A stretch of DNA of 64,000 nucleotides from Bacteroidales bacterium (GCA_016788045.1 JAEUTG010000012.1:1-64000), one strand, 5' to 3'. Positions 35,107 to 45,063 are shown, counted from the stretch's first letter. Program-made: numbers and translations. The notes: generated by a model not told the origin, from the letters alone.

Positions 35107-35220
35107 GAGTTATTCCTTTACACACGCCTTCTTTAAGGTAAAATCAACGCAGGGCGGGCAATTTTATTGCGGTTGAATTGTATAAAAAATTGAGAAAAAA
35201 TTAACAAATTATTAACCTGC

Positions 35221-36207
35221 TCAGGAGATGTTGGCTGCCTGGTTCATTTTCTCAATTATCCGGTAGGCAAGGTCAAGGGCTGCATAGCCATCGTGTATGG
35301 TAACCGGTGGGGTGGTATTGTTGATGATGGCATCTGCAAAGCTCTCAAGTTCAGTGAGTATGGCATTGATAGGCTCAATGGCGGGTTTGTCGAACAGTAT
35401 CTGTTTGGGTTGCTTGCCTTGTCCAAGGTCAAGGATCATGGCCAGGGGGTCGGCATGGTCGGGATCTACTTCCCGCATGCGGATAATCTCTGAAGACTTT
35501 TCAAGGAAATCAACGGCGATGTAGGCATCTCTCTGGAAAAACCTCGATTTGCGCATGTTTTTCATTGAAATACGACTGGCTGTCAGGTTGGCCACGCATC
35601 CGTTGTCGAACTCGATGCGGGCGTTGGCTATATCGGGTGTGTCGCTTACCACAGAGACTCCGCTGGCACTTACCTTTCTGATTCCTGACTTCACCACGCT
35701 CAGTACAATATCCAGGTCGTGAATCATCAGGTCAAGAATAACAGGTACATCGGTTCCACGGGGGTTAAATTGTGCCAGCCTGTGTGTTTCGATGAACATG
35801 GGGTTGTCGATGAAGGGTGCAGCAGCGATAAACGCGGGGTTGAACCGTTCTACATGCCCCACCTGAACCTTCACATCGGCTTCAGCCGCCAGTTTTATCA
35901 GCCCGAGGGCTTCCTCAGGGGTAGTAACGATGGGCTTTTCAATGAATACATGCCTGAATTTACGCAGTGAACGTGAAGCGCAGTCGAAATGCGAAAGGGT
36001 TGGGGTAACAATGTCCACCACATCAACCTGATCGATCAGTTCATCGATGCCTTCAAAACTTTTTACTTCGAGTTCTTTTTCGACTTTAGCCGCATTTTCT
36101 GCATCGGCATCGTAGAAGCCAACCAACTGATATTTTGATATCTGCTTGATGCATTTAAGGTGGATTTTTCCTAGATGGCCTGCGCCGAGTACGCCTATTC
36201 TGAGCAT
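35221..36207 (-). CDS. Gfo/Idh/MocA-family NAD(P)-dependent oxidoreductase
   Basis: A 328-residue oxidoreductase. The Rossmann fold begins LRIGVLGAGHLGKIHLKC with the GxGxxG-type dinucleotide loop, and the family motif EKP is in FIEKPIVT (about 92-99). The C-terminal alpha/beta domain has the conserved ILDLMIHDLDIV with the active-site His. Substrates of this family are sugars, inositols or their nucleotide derivatives; a role in nucleotide-sugar or glycan metabolism is plausible beside the sugar transferase, but is not shown. It is separated from the lipoprotein by 114 bp of AT-rich DNA. Confidence 0.85.
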   Translation of the reverse strand: MLRIGVLGAGHLGKIHLKCIKQISKYQLVGFYDADAENAAKVEKELEVKSFEGIDELIDQVDVVDIVTPTLSHFDCASRSLRKFRHVFIEKPIVTTPEEALGLIKLAAEADVKVQVGHVERFNPAFIAAAPFIDNPMFIETHRLAQFNPRGTDVPVILDLMIHDLDIVLSVVKSGIRKVSASGVSVVSDTPDIANARIEFDNGCVANLTASRISMKNMRKSRFFQRDAYIAVDFLEKSSEIIRMREVDPDHADPLAMILDLGQGKQPKQILFDKPAIEPINAILTELESFADAIINNTTPPVTIHDGYAALDLAYRIIEKMNQAANIS

Positions 36208-36295
36208 GATGTTGAATTTGGTATGGTGGGTGTCTGTTAGAAACGTGGCGAAATTACTACTTTAGCCACAAAAATGGAAACATTTCTGACACTGC

Positions 36296-36958
36296 ATGAT
36301 TGATCAAAAATTTGCGGATACTTTCCGTCACAAAGGGCTCAGAAAGAAGTTGGTAGAGGAAATCCGACGCAAGGGGATCAGCAACGAAGCGGTGCTGAAA
36401 GCGATAGAATCTGTGCCCCGCCACTTGTTTTTCGATTCCGGGTTCCTGGAATTCGCCTATGAAGACAAGGCTTTTCCCATAGGCGCGGGACAAACCATAT
36501 CCCAGCCCTATACCGTTGCCTTTCAGACCGAACTGTTAAAGGTGCAGAAGGGGGATAAAATCCTCGAGATCGGCACAGGCTCGGGCTATCAGGCGAGTAT
36601 CCTTTACCAGATGGGCGCCAAGGTATTCTCCATTGAACGGCAACGCACCCTCTATGTGAAGGCCAAAGAGAAACTTCCGGCCATGGGTTACCTGGTAAAA
36701 TCTTTTTTCGGAGACGGGTACAAAGGCCTGCCGGCTTTTGCCCCTTTTGATAAGATCATTGTTACTGCCGGCGCACCTTACATCCCGCAAAGCCTCACCG
36801 ATCAGCTGAAACCCGGTGGCATTCTGGTGATACCGGTTGATGAGGGTGACTCACAACTGATGACCAGCATCGGGAAACTCAGTGATGGCACCCTCGAGAC
36901 ACGACAGCACGGACGTTTTCGATTCGTTCCGCTGCTGGGCGATAAAGAGAACTCCTGA
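36296..36958 (+). CDS. pcm: Protein-L-isoaspartate O-methyltransferase
   Basis: A 220-residue SAM-dependent enzyme that methylates abnormal L-isoaspartyl residues so that they can be restored to aspartate. Family signatures: VPRHLFFDSG (near 40), PIGAGQTISQPYTVA (about 62-76), the SAM motif LEIGTGSGYQASIL (about 90-103), and the C-terminal LKPGGILVIPV. Length is typical. It converges with the DUF2271-like gene with 5 bp between the stops and is divergent from the oxidoreductase gene, so it stands alone. Confidence 0.93.
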   Translation: MIDQKFADTFRHKGLRKKLVEEIRRKGISNEAVLKAIESVPRHLFFDSGFLEFAYEDKAFPIGAGQTISQPYTVAFQTELLKVQKGDKILEIGTGSGYQASILYQMGAKVFSIERQRTLYVKAKEKLPAMGYLVKSFFGDGYKGLPAFAPFDKIIVTAGAPYIPQSLTDQLKPGGILVIPVDEGDSQLMTSIGKLSDGTLETRQHGRFRFVPLLGDKENS

Positions 36959-36963
36959 AATCG

Positions 36964-37728
36964 TTAATCAAGGCTGACGCTCACCGAAGAGATGATCTGC
37001 AGGGCCGTTGTGAGTGTTTCAAGGTCGTTGTAGAGTTGGCCATCAGCCCCGGCATGGTGGCTACGCCCGATTACCTGAAGGGCAGTCTTTTCCCCTTTCT
37101 GCTGCGGATCAATCACGGCAGCATACACCACGGCGGGTTGCGACGAGGTCTTATATTCCTTATCGTCGGGATATTTGTTGTTGGTCCAGTAGCTGTTCCA
37201 GTCCCACGACTGGTTCACTTCAATCAGTATCCTGAATTTTCCGTTCATCGGGTTATCGGTGCGGGTATTAAGGTTAAAATCAGCAGGCGGCGTGGCTCCT
37301 GAGTAGGCATCGGCAACCTCATAACCTTTGCGGGGCATGTAGTTTCCCTTGTCGTTGAGGATGTTGCGCTTGTGCGACCAGTAGGGCAGGGCGGCAGGCC
37401 TCAGAATCTCGCCCGGCTGCCACTTGCCACCTGTTTTGTCTCCGTAGTTGAATTCGCCCTTCGCGATGGACCGCGCTACATAGAGCGTCTGAATATAATT
37501 CCCGTCCATGTCCTCTATCCAGATGGCCATCAGCGGATGGTTGTGCCCGGGCCCTTTCCTGAATTCGAAAGTCAGGCTGTGACCCGATCCCTCAGGATTG
37601 GTCACAATGGTTTCAATGGGGGATGTTGCCTGATTTTTGGCTTTCTGTGTGAATCCCGAAAAAGGAATGGCAATGGAAAGCAACAGCAAAACCGTGGATC
37701 TCCGTATGAAATGATATTGGTTCTTCAT
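36964..37728 (-). CDS. DUF2271-like secreted protein
   Basis: A 254-residue protein with a signal peptide (cleaved near SGFTQ) and a segment, LMAIWIEDMDGNYIQTLYVA (about 65-85), typical of DUF2271 periplasmic proteins. The body is beta-rich (IWIED, WSHKRNI, NPMNGKFRILIEVNQSWDWN). DUF2271 proteins are often found near flavinylation or iron systems; here it is encoded 12 bp downstream of a TonB-dependent receptor on the same strand, so a link with uptake by that receptor is likely. Family assignment is from a short motif and is moderate. Confidence 0.6.
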   Translation of the reverse strand: MKNQYHFIRRSTVLLLLSIAIPFSGFTQKAKNQATSPIETIVTNPEGSGHSLTFEFRKGPGHNHPLMAIWIEDMDGNYIQTLYVARSIAKGEFNYGDKTGGKWQPGEILRPAALPYWSHKRNILNDKGNYMPRKGYEVADAYSGATPPADFNLNTRTDNPMNGKFRILIEVNQSWDWNSYWTNNKYPDDKEYKTSSQPAVVYAAVIDPQQKGEKTALQVIGRSHHAGADGQLYNDLETLTTALQIISSVSVSLD

Positions 37729-37740
37729 GACTAATGATTG

Positions 37741-40131
37741 TTAAAATTCAACAATGATACCGATGGTCGGCAACACCGTGCCTGCCGGATTGCTCACTTC
37801 TTTCAGCAGATAACTGTCGGGTTGTGTTTCGTTAATCTTGTAGTTGCCGTCAGCATCAGTTTGCGGATAGAGGTTGGGTGGTCCTTCCTGCTGAAAGTTA
37901 TAAAGATTCTGGACATCCACGTACAGATTGAGCGACCATTTGTCGAAAAAATACTGTTTGTCGAGCCGCATATCGAGCTGATGGAAGTTTCCTGTCCGCA
38001 GGGTATTGAATCTGCTGAAATCGAGGTATCCCTGTTGCCGGGCATCCCAGGCTGCGATCAGGGAGGAGCGGTCAAGGTCCCATGGGGTGTAAGGTGAACC
38101 ACCCACAAATCGCCAGCGGGCACCCAGGTTCCAGTTGCGTTTAAATTCCCTTGAAAGGGTCAGGTTTATCAGGTGACGGTTGTCCCACGAAGAGGGGATG
38201 TATTTTTCTGCTGCGTCTTTAAACTCGCTTCTGACATAGGTATATGACAGGATCAGGTTTACTTTATCCATGATACGGTCGCGCACATAAACCTCTAACC
38301 CATAGGCTCTTCCTGTGCCGGTGGATGTTACTTCCTCGTTGCCCGAAACACCGAAATCTCCGCCTTTGTTGGCCAGTGAAATCGAATCAGTTACCGAAAC
38401 CGGATAATTGTTGTAGAATTTGTAAAATCCTTCAAGGGTAAACTTGGCATCTTCCCTGCGGCGGTATTCTATGCCCCCGACCACATGATTGGTGGCTATA
38501 TATTTCAGGTTATTCTCCTTGTTGGCAAGGGTGCCTTCATTGTTCCTGAAGCCCAGGGTGGTATAGGCCGGTTGCTGAAAGTACCTTCCGGTGTTGAAAT
38601 TTACAAAAAACTTCGGTTTAACGGCAAAGGCTGCACTGAAGCGTGGTGATAGCTGATTCAGCGGATTTGACATGCTTTCCGAGAAAGAGTTTCCATCGGT
38701 TCTGATTCCGAATGAAAGCACGAGGCGATCCTCGTAGAAATTGCGGCTGAGTTGGCCAAACAGATGATATTTAAAGAGATCGATTTCAGATGCGTAGTTA
38801 ATCTGCCTCAATGTGTCGTCGGGCAACGGGATAAATACTTCCTGAAAAGTGGTGGTGGTATACCTGGCATATTCGCCTCCACCTCCGGCAATAAGCTTAT
38901 AGTCTCCCCGGCGGCTTGAGTTTTCGTACCGGAACTTGTTTTCCATTTCACGCGAAACATAATCCAGGGTTCTGGCCTTGCTTTCATCGTTGTTCTCATA
39001 TTTATAAGCTTCGTTGTTGAGCATGTTGCGGCTGAAAACCCAGGTGTCGAACGAGTTGGTTCTGAAATGTTTGTACACAGCACCGATGGCATAGTTCCAC
39101 TGCTCATTCACCGGCAGGTAGTTGAGGATATACTGCTGATCCTCGGTTGGATTTTGAATTCCCGTGTTCAGCCTGAACTGGTCAATAGCCCCGATTCCTA
39201 CCACGGTGAGTTCATTTTTCAGGTCGAAGCGGGTTTTGACTTTAAACTGAAAGTCGTTGTAGGTTGGCAGAAAGGGCAGGCCGATCACACCAAACAGGAA
39301 CTGCAGATAGGAGCGGCGCGCTGAAAGCAGAAAGGTGGTTTTGTCGCTGAGCGGTCCGTTGAGTGTAAGTGAGAGGTCTGAAGCCCCCACGGAACCCTTG
39401 AAGACGATTTTCTCCTTGTTACCATCAATTTGCCGCATTTCAAGTACCGAGCTGAGGGTATTTCCCCGGTTGGCCGGGAAAGCCCCTGAATAGAAATCCA
39501 CTTCTCGGATAAAATCCACATTCACGATACCGACTGGGCCGCCGGAAGCTCCCTGGGTGGCAAAGTGGTTGAGGTTGGGGATTTCGATGCCGTCGAGATA
39601 AAAACGGTTTTCACTGGGCCCGCCTCCGCGAACAATCAGATCGTTGCGGAACGATACCGTGGAAGCCACCCCCGGCAGTGCCTGGATTACCTTGCTGATA
39701 TCGCGGTTGGCCCCCGGATTCTTTTCAATTTCACCAATGCCCAGGGTTCTCATGGATACCGGACTCTCTTCGGTTTTGCGGAAAGGAGAGGCTTTTATCA
39801 CCACTTTCTCAAGCTGAATGGTGGTTTCACGCATCGGAATGTCGATGAACACCGTCTTGGCATTGGTTACCTGAAACTCCTCACTGATGTAGCTTTCAAA
39901 ACCAACCGAAGTGGCTGCCAGTTTGACAAAACCGGGACTGATCCCGGTAAAGACAAAGTTGCCATCCAGATCAGAGGTAGACCCAATGGTAGTTCCGAAG
40001 ATAATAATATTGGTAAAAGGGAGTGGTTCGTTACTTTTTTCGTTGAACACCCTTCCTCTGATGGTGCCATTCTGGGCAAACAGCTCAAGGGTAAAGGTCA
40101 GCAGCAGCAGTGTTAAGGCTCTTATTTTCAT
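37741..40131 (-). CDS. TonB-dependent receptor with carboxypeptidase-regulatory-like domain
   Basis: A 796-residue outer-membrane receptor. After the signal peptide (cleaved near ELFAQ) comes a carboxypeptidase-regulatory-like beta-sandwich (NGTIRGRVFNEKSNEPLPF, about 21-105), then a plug domain (about 115-230, NPGANRDISKVIQALPGVAS, then FRNDLIVRGGGPSENRFYL) and a beta barrel to the end (ends PAGTVLPTIGIIVEF). The ligand is not determined. It is translationally close to the downstream DUF2271-like gene. It differs in type from the HmuR-like receptor at 46302. Confidence 0.93.
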   Translation of the reverse strand: MKIRALTLLLLTFTLELFAQNGTIRGRVFNEKSNEPLPFTNIIIFGTTIGSTSDLDGNFVFTGISPGFVKLAATSVGFESYISEEFQVTNAKTVFIDIPMRETTIQLEKVVIKASPFRKTEESPVSMRTLGIGEIEKNPGANRDISKVIQALPGVASTVSFRNDLIVRGGGPSENRFYLDGIEIPNLNHFATQGASGGPVGIVNVDFIREVDFYSGAFPANRGNTLSSVLEMRQIDGNKEKIVFKGSVGASDLSLTLNGPLSDKTTFLLSARRSYLQFLFGVIGLPFLPTYNDFQFKVKTRFDLKNELTVVGIGAIDQFRLNTGIQNPTEDQQYILNYLPVNEQWNYAIGAVYKHFRTNSFDTWVFSRNMLNNEAYKYENNDESKARTLDYVSREMENKFRYENSSRRGDYKLIAGGGGEYARYTTTTFQEVFIPLPDDTLRQINYASEIDLFKYHLFGQLSRNFYEDRLVLSFGIRTDGNSFSESMSNPLNQLSPRFSAAFAVKPKFFVNFNTGRYFQQPAYTTLGFRNNEGTLANKENNLKYIATNHVVGGIEYRRREDAKFTLEGFYKFYNNYPVSVTDSISLANKGGDFGVSGNEEVTSTGTGRAYGLEVYVRDRIMDKVNLILSYTYVRSEFKDAAEKYIPSSWDNRHLINLTLSREFKRNWNLGARWRFVGGSPYTPWDLDRSSLIAAWDARQQGYLDFSRFNTLRTGNFHQLDMRLDKQYFFDKWSLNLYVDVQNLYNFQQEGPPNLYPQTDADGNYKINETQPDSYLLKEVSNPAGTVLPTIGIIVEF

Positions 40132-40218
40132 GTTGATTGGTTACTCGGTTTAAAATGTTTAATCTTGATTGAGTAACTATAAACACGTTTACCAATAGAA
40201 TGTTTAGTCTTTCTTTAA

Positions 40219-41163
40219 TTAATTTTCGCTTAGTTTAAACATCCCGGCAATCAGCAAGGCATTCTGTTCAGGCGGGGTATTCCCATCAATCCATTGAATG
40301 TCAATACCTTTTTTCTCCATTCTCCGAAACCATGTCATCTGGCGTTTGGCAAACTGGTGTATGGCTGTATTCAGTTGTGAAAACATTTCATCATAGCTGA
40401 TTTTTCCTGTCAGGTAAAGGGTCAGATAACGGTATTCCAGCCCATAGTAGGTCAGGTCTTCTGGTTTGATTCCTTTGTTTAATAATTCACTGACTTCATT
40501 CAACATTCCTTGATTCAGCCGGGTAGTTAAGCGTTCGGTAATCCGTTGGCGGATCTGCTGACGGGGCAGGGTTATTCCGATGATGAGGCTATTGTCGGGC
40601 CTGACAACAGCAGGTTCCTGATTTATTACCCGGATTTTACTGTTGTTCTCAGCCCTGGCTATTTCAATGGCCCGGATCAGCCTCTCCCGTTCGGTGGTGT
40701 CGGTGGTGTTATGAAGGGGCCTGAGTTCGCGCAGCATCCCGGTTAGTTCTTCCAGGGAAAGACTGCTTGCCTGCCGGCGGAATGACTCATCTTCAGGGGA
40801 TTCTGTGAGTTGGTATAGGCCCAGTGCTGCTTCCAGATACATGCCGCTGCCGCCACAAACCAATACCCTTTTATGCTTACTGAGGATCGTGCCGACGGCT
40901 TCAGTGAAATCGCGGGTATAATCGAAAACGCTGTAACGGGTGCCGGCTTCGGTAATGTTGATGAGGTGGTAAGGAATATCCGTGCCCCGAACTGTATATT
41001 CTTCGAGGTCTTTGCCGGTTCCGAGGTCCATATTCCGGTAGATCTGTCTGGAATCGGCCGAAATGATCTCGGCACCGGCGAGCAAAGCCGTTTCGGCAGC
41101 AAGCCTGGTTTTACCGGTGGCGGTTGGTCCCAGAATAAAAATGTGCTCTTTGGGGTTGCTCAT
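40219..41163 (-). CDS. miaA: tRNA dimethylallyltransferase
   Basis: A 314-residue enzyme that adds a dimethylallyl group to N6 of A37 in tRNAs reading codons that begin with U. The P-loop is GPTATGKT at the N-terminus, followed by EIISADSRQIYRNMDLGTGK (about 34-53) and the C-terminal YGLEYRYLTLYLTG and AKRQMTWFRRM signatures. It is shorter than some family members and has a shortened insertion domain. Its ATG overlaps the stop of the upstream glycosyltransferase gene (ATGA), so the two are translationally coupled. Confidence 0.92.
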   Translation of the reverse strand: MSNPKEHIFILGPTATGKTRLAAETALLAGAEIISADSRQIYRNMDLGTGKDLEEYTVRGTDIPYHLINITEAGTRYSVFDYTRDFTEAVGTILSKHKRVLVCGGSGMYLEAALGLYQLTESPEDESFRRQASSLSLEELTGMLRELRPLHNTTDTTERERLIRAIEIARAENNSKIRVINQEPAVVRPDNSLIIGITLPRQQIRQRITERLTTRLNQGMLNEVSELLNKGIKPEDLTYYGLEYRYLTLYLTGKISYDEMFSQLNTAIHQFAKRQMTWFRRMEKKGIDIQWIDGNTPPEQNALLIAGMFKLSEN

Positions 41164-42371
41164 ACCATGCCTTTTTGAGTCTGAAGATTGCGCTCACAGC
41201 GGAACATAAAATCCCTGAGCGTGTTGAGATGTTCAACCGGAGAATGTCCAAAACTGAGGTTGCTGAAGATCCGGTTGTCCAGTTCCTGCTCAGTGTCAAG
41301 CCCTTTGAGAAATGTTGAAAGCCGTTCTTCATCAGTCCCGGGGTAATTGCCGTTTTCTGCTTTGAGAAACTGCAGTATCCTCAGGGCATCGGCCTTTTGC
41401 ATACAGGCTTTCTGAAAACCGGCTTCAGTGGCTGTATTGGTTCTCAGCAGCTGCCAGACCGGTTCATCCTTTCCGGAACTGCTGAGCCAGGGGTCCATCG
41501 GTGTCGGGATATCTGTATAATATAAACTGTTGAAGGTCTCAAAGGTTTGTTTAACCTCTGCGAAAGCTTCCGCAGCATAAACAGGATAGCTGCTCCAGTC
41601 GCCGGTTCGTCCTTTGATCATGGCGGGTCCGGTTCCGAAATACACCCTGTCGGAAAACCGTGCTGCCGGGTAGATGGTTTCGGCGGAATCCACGATGATG
41701 TGTCCGGCTTTTCTCAGTTTGAGCATGAAATAGAAATCCTCCCCGCTCATTTTCGGGGTAAGTCCACCTACCTGCCGGTAATCCTTCGCCTTGCAGGCCA
41801 TACCTGACCCGATGGCCGAAAAGGCGTACGGATTTTCGATCAAAAGCATGTTGAGGGCATAATTCCGCATGTACAATTCATACCTGAGTATGCAGCGGTC
41901 GGTGACCTCATCTCCGGTGAGCCGGTGGTAATAGGGGACAGAGATACCCCTGGCTTCAGGATGGTCTGCTGCAGCCTTTATCAACGAGGCAAAAAAGTCA
42001 GGCAGATAGCTGGTGTCCGCATCCATACTTACAATCAGATCGTTGCTCTCAGCCAATGAAGCAGCGTAATCCATGGCCGTTTTACGGGCCCAGCCTACTC
42101 CATGTTGTTTCCCTTTCCAGCCTTTTCCCTGGCTCGATTTATCAATCAGATGAACCTGTGGATGCCCGAGGTCTCTTAACCAGTCAAGCGAACGTTGATT
42201 CTGCTGACACACCCAGGCCTTTTTTTTATCATTCCACCAGTCGTCGGGCTGATTGACGCAGACAATGGCTTGCCAGTCCTGAATCGTCTGTCTGTTCAGG
42301 TCGCTGATCAGGCCAGGCAGGTTGTCAAATTCATCCAAAACCGGGATTGTTGCAAAAACCTTAGGGAGCAT
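41160..42371 (-). CDS. Family 2 glycosyltransferase
   Basis: A 403-residue cytoplasmic glycosyltransferase with the GT-A fold. VFATIPVLDEFDNLPGLISD (about 6-25) is the nucleotide-sugar-binding start, and SMDADTSY (about 119-126) carries the DxD metal-binding motif. GSGMACKAKDYRQVGGL and SGEDFYFMLKLRKAG are typical acceptor-side segments (ED motif). No membrane segment is seen. Overlap with miaA (ATGA) shows co-translation, though the two roles are unrelated, so the pairing is probably housekeeping layout. Confidence 0.88.
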   Translation of the reverse strand: MLPKVFATIPVLDEFDNLPGLISDLNRQTIQDWQAIVCVNQPDDWWNDKKKAWVCQQNQRSLDWLRDLGHPQVHLIDKSSQGKGWKGKQHGVGWARKTAMDYAASLAESNDLIVSMDADTSYLPDFFASLIKAAADHPEARGISVPYYHRLTGDEVTDRCILRYELYMRNYALNMLLIENPYAFSAIGSGMACKAKDYRQVGGLTPKMSGEDFYFMLKLRKAGHIIVDSAETIYPAARFSDRVYFGTGPAMIKGRTGDWSSYPVYAAEAFAEVKQTFETFNSLYYTDIPTPMDPWLSSSGKDEPVWQLLRTNTATEAGFQKACMQKADALRILQFLKAENGNYPGTDEERLSTFLKGLDTEQELDNRIFSNLSFGHSPVEHLNTLRDFMFRCERNLQTQKGMV

Positions 42372-42530
42372 ATTGTTGTTTATAGACCATAGTTACGTTC
42401 TTTTGAGTATTTTTAGAGGCTCAGCATCAGGTTGAAAACTGACATCACTTCCTGATGTCATGGAAGCACGATATTTTTCTGAATAATATCAGCAATCAAT
42501 CACATTCTGCAAATGTAAACAAGAAGAAAT

Positions 42531-44261
42531 ATGGAATCCAATGAAGTACTGGATAAACTTCCCCGCCACTTGCTGGGGTTGGTAATTGACCAGCCCTACA
42601 ATGAATATACGGCACTTGATCACGCCATCTGGAGATATGTAATGCACCGGAATGTGAGGCACCTGAGTCAGGTGGCGCATGGTTCGTATACCGATGGGCT
42701 GAAGCGCACAGGGATCAGCATAGATTCCATCCCTCACATGTATGGGATGAACCGGATTCTTCGTGAAATAGGCTGGGCCGCGGTTGCGGTTGACGGGTTT
42801 ATTCCCCCGTCTGCTTTTATGGAATTTCAGGCATATAACGTGCTGGTGATTGCGGCAGACATCAGGCCGCTCGACCAGATAGAGTACACCCCCGCACCCG
42901 ATATTATTCATGAAGCTGCCGGACATGCACCCATTATTGCCGACCCTGAATACGCGAGGCACCTGAGTTTTTTTGGTGAAATCGGATCGAAGGCCTTCTC
43001 TTCGGCCCACGATTATGAAATGTACGAGGCCATCAGGCATCTTTCGATACTTAAGGCAGACCCCTACACCAAACCGGAGGCAATCGGCAATGCAGAAGCA
43101 AGGCTCGCACTGCTTGAAAAAAACCTCGGGCAACCCAGTGAAATGGCCCTGATCCGCAACCTGCACTGGTGGACAGTGGAATATGGGCTGATCGGCACTC
43201 CTGCTGATTTTAAGATTTATGGTGCAGGCCTTCTTTCGTCCATCGGTGAGAGTCAGAACTGCCTGAAACCCGCTGTTAAGAAACTACCCTACACCATTGA
43301 TGCAGTCAATTACAACTTTGATATTACCACCCAGCAACCCCAGTTGTTTGTTACCCCCGATTTCGGTCATCTGGATGTTGTACTGAACGAGTTTGCCGAC
43401 CAGATGGCTCTGCGGAGGGGAGGGTCAATCGCGGTGCATCGTGCCGAAACATCCGGAAATACAGCAACCGTGCAGCTGGATTCGGGCTTGCAGATCAGCG
43501 GAACATTCAGGGATTGCATTTACGATGAGGGAGAAGTGGTGTATATCAGAACCCTTGGGCCTGCTGCACTTTCCGCTGGAAACAGGGAACTGCACATGCA
43601 CGGGCGCAGATTTCATGCTTCGGGATATTCAACACCTGTGGGGAAAACCAAAACAGGAGGATTGTCGCTGCATACGATGAGCGAGGAAGAACTCGGACTG
43701 GCAGGTTTTGTTCCCGGCGTTCATCAGGAGATAGAATTTTTCAGCGGAGTTACCGTAAAGGGTACCCTCGATTATGTGCTGCGGCATGAAAACGCCAATG
43801 TTATTTTCGGATTCACCCAATGCATGGTCACCTATAAGGGTCAGGTACTATTTGAACCTTCCATGGGCCGATACGATATGGCCGTCGGAAGTGCTGTTAC
43901 ATCGGCCAGCCCGGGTCCGGCCGACCCTGAAGCCTTCGGCTTTACTTTCCCTGCCCCCGCAGAGCGGACCCATAAAATTATGTACGATCAGCAAGCCATT
44001 GACCTGCATAACCACTACAGCCGTGTTCGTGAACTCAGGAATTCCGGTCCATCGGCTGACGAACTGCGTGCGGTGAGCAATGCAATTCTTAAGGTGCCGA
44101 AGACCGACTGGCTTTTGATGCTTGAACTGCACGAGCTGCTGAAGAATAATGCAGCAGCGGCTGAACTGACAGTCCCAGTGCTGGAACGACTCGAACAGAT
44201 GAAAGCGGAAGATGTTTCGCTTACAAATCTGATTGACGACGGACTTGCACTGTTTGCATAA
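42531..44261 (+). CDS. Aromatic amino acid hydroxylase (phenylalanine 4-monooxygenase-like) with C-terminal extension
   Basis: A 576-residue protein. Residues 1-290 or so form the tetrahydropterin-dependent aromatic amino acid hydroxylase fold: PDIIHEAAGH with Fe ligands H127 and H132, WWTVEYGLI with ligand E217, and YGAGLLSSIGES. Bacterial phenylalanine hydroxylases end near residue 300; here about 280 further residues follow, with beta-rich segments (HRAETSGNTATVQLDS, GKTKTGGLSLHTMSE, GVTVKGTLDYVLRH) and a helical tail. The extension resembles no family I can name. Expected reaction: phenylalanine to tyrosine. It precedes the heme operon and, further on, the tyrosine degradation genes. Confidence 0.88.
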   Translation: MESNEVLDKLPRHLLGLVIDQPYNEYTALDHAIWRYVMHRNVRHLSQVAHGSYTDGLKRTGISIDSIPHMYGMNRILREIGWAAVAVDGFIPPSAFMEFQAYNVLVIAADIRPLDQIEYTPAPDIIHEAAGHAPIIADPEYARHLSFFGEIGSKAFSSAHDYEMYEAIRHLSILKADPYTKPEAIGNAEARLALLEKNLGQPSEMALIRNLHWWTVEYGLIGTPADFKIYGAGLLSSIGESQNCLKPAVKKLPYTIDAVNYNFDITTQQPQLFVTPDFGHLDVVLNEFADQMALRRGGSIAVHRAETSGNTATVQLDSGLQISGTFRDCIYDEGEVVYIRTLGPAALSAGNRELHMHGRRFHASGYSTPVGKTKTGGLSLHTMSEEELGLAGFVPGVHQEIEFFSGVTVKGTLDYVLRHENANVIFGFTQCMVTYKGQVLFEPSMGRYDMAVGSAVTSASPGPADPEAFGFTFPAPAERTHKIMYDQQAIDLHNHYSRVRELRNSGPSADELRAVSNAILKVPKTDWLLMLELHELLKNNAAAAELTVPVLERLEQMKAEDVSLTNLIDDGLALFA

Positions 44262-44589
44262 GGAGTGATTCCTGCACTGTCAATCAGGGTGCCCGGGATG
44301 TGCCCCGTATTTTTCTTCAGGGTAAATGAATCCGATTATTTAGCCGGACAACGGAGTTGGAGAATTTCCAATCCGGAAACAATTGCTTTTACAGAGGATT
44401 GAATAAGAGCTGTTTGGTTAGATATCAAGTTGGTATGGTGCTTTATATCTATGTATTTATGAACTTATGTTCGTTTAAAACATGATATATCGCAGTTTTG
44501 CTTGATTTTTGATTTCATGAATGGTATAAAAATTATCTTTGCGGTACCAAAAGGCTGGAATTGTAATTATCTCCTTTCCGCCTGACGCG
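44262..44589. other. Intergenic region before the heme operon
   Basis: About 328 bp, AT-rich towards 44.5 kb (TTTATATCTATGTATTTATG). Iron- or heme-responsive control would act here, but I see no clear operator. No gene or RNA is recognised. Confidence 0.4.
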
Positions 44590-44937
44590 ATGAACAGAAG
44601 GACAATCACAGGTAAAACGCTGAAATTTGCCACCCTGGCAACGGCTTTCTTTGTCTTCTGGATTTACCTTGGTTCCATCATCAACTTTCACCAGCACCAC
44701 ATCTTTGGTCGCACCCTGATGCCTCAGGGAGTTCTGGCTAAACGTGAAGAGAAGCAGATTTCAGCGGATCTTCCGGTTATCTCCTTTTCGCTGGATGCCA
44801 TTGAAAGCCAGCAACAGGTATTGCTTCCGGAACCTTTGGAGTTCCGCATCGATACCGGAGTTGTTACCCTTCAGAGCATCCTTTCTGATGGAGAATGCCT
44901 GTCGGGGCATGGTCTGAGGGCCCCACCTGCTGCCTGA
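44590..44937 (+). CDS. Small membrane-anchored protein upstream of the heme operon
   Basis: A 115-residue protein: a basic start (MNRRTITGKTLKF), one hydrophobic helix (ATLATAFFVFWIYLGSI), a His-rich stretch NFHQHHIFGRTLMP and an end of SGHGLRAPPAA. It looks like a signal-anchored or cleaved envelope protein. The HQHH cluster suggests metal or heme contact, but this is a guess. The chosen ATG at 44590 gives a sensible signal anchor; the upstream in-frame start adds 17 residues. It probably heads the transcript with the HmuY-like and TonB receptor genes. Confidence 0.6.
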   Translation: MNRRTITGKTLKFATLATAFFVFWIYLGSIINFHQHHIFGRTLMPQGVLAKREEKQISADLPVISFSLDAIESQQQVLLPEPLEFRIDTGVVTLQSILSDGECLSGHGLRAPPAA

Positions 44938-45063
44938 TCGGGTTCAGCTTTTTCATTTTCAATCAACTTATTATTTACCAGTCTGTCTGTTTATCTGTTG
45001 TTGTTCATCAGCAGCAGGGCAGGCAAAACGGTAATTCAGTTCAACGTATTTAACCCCTTTATT

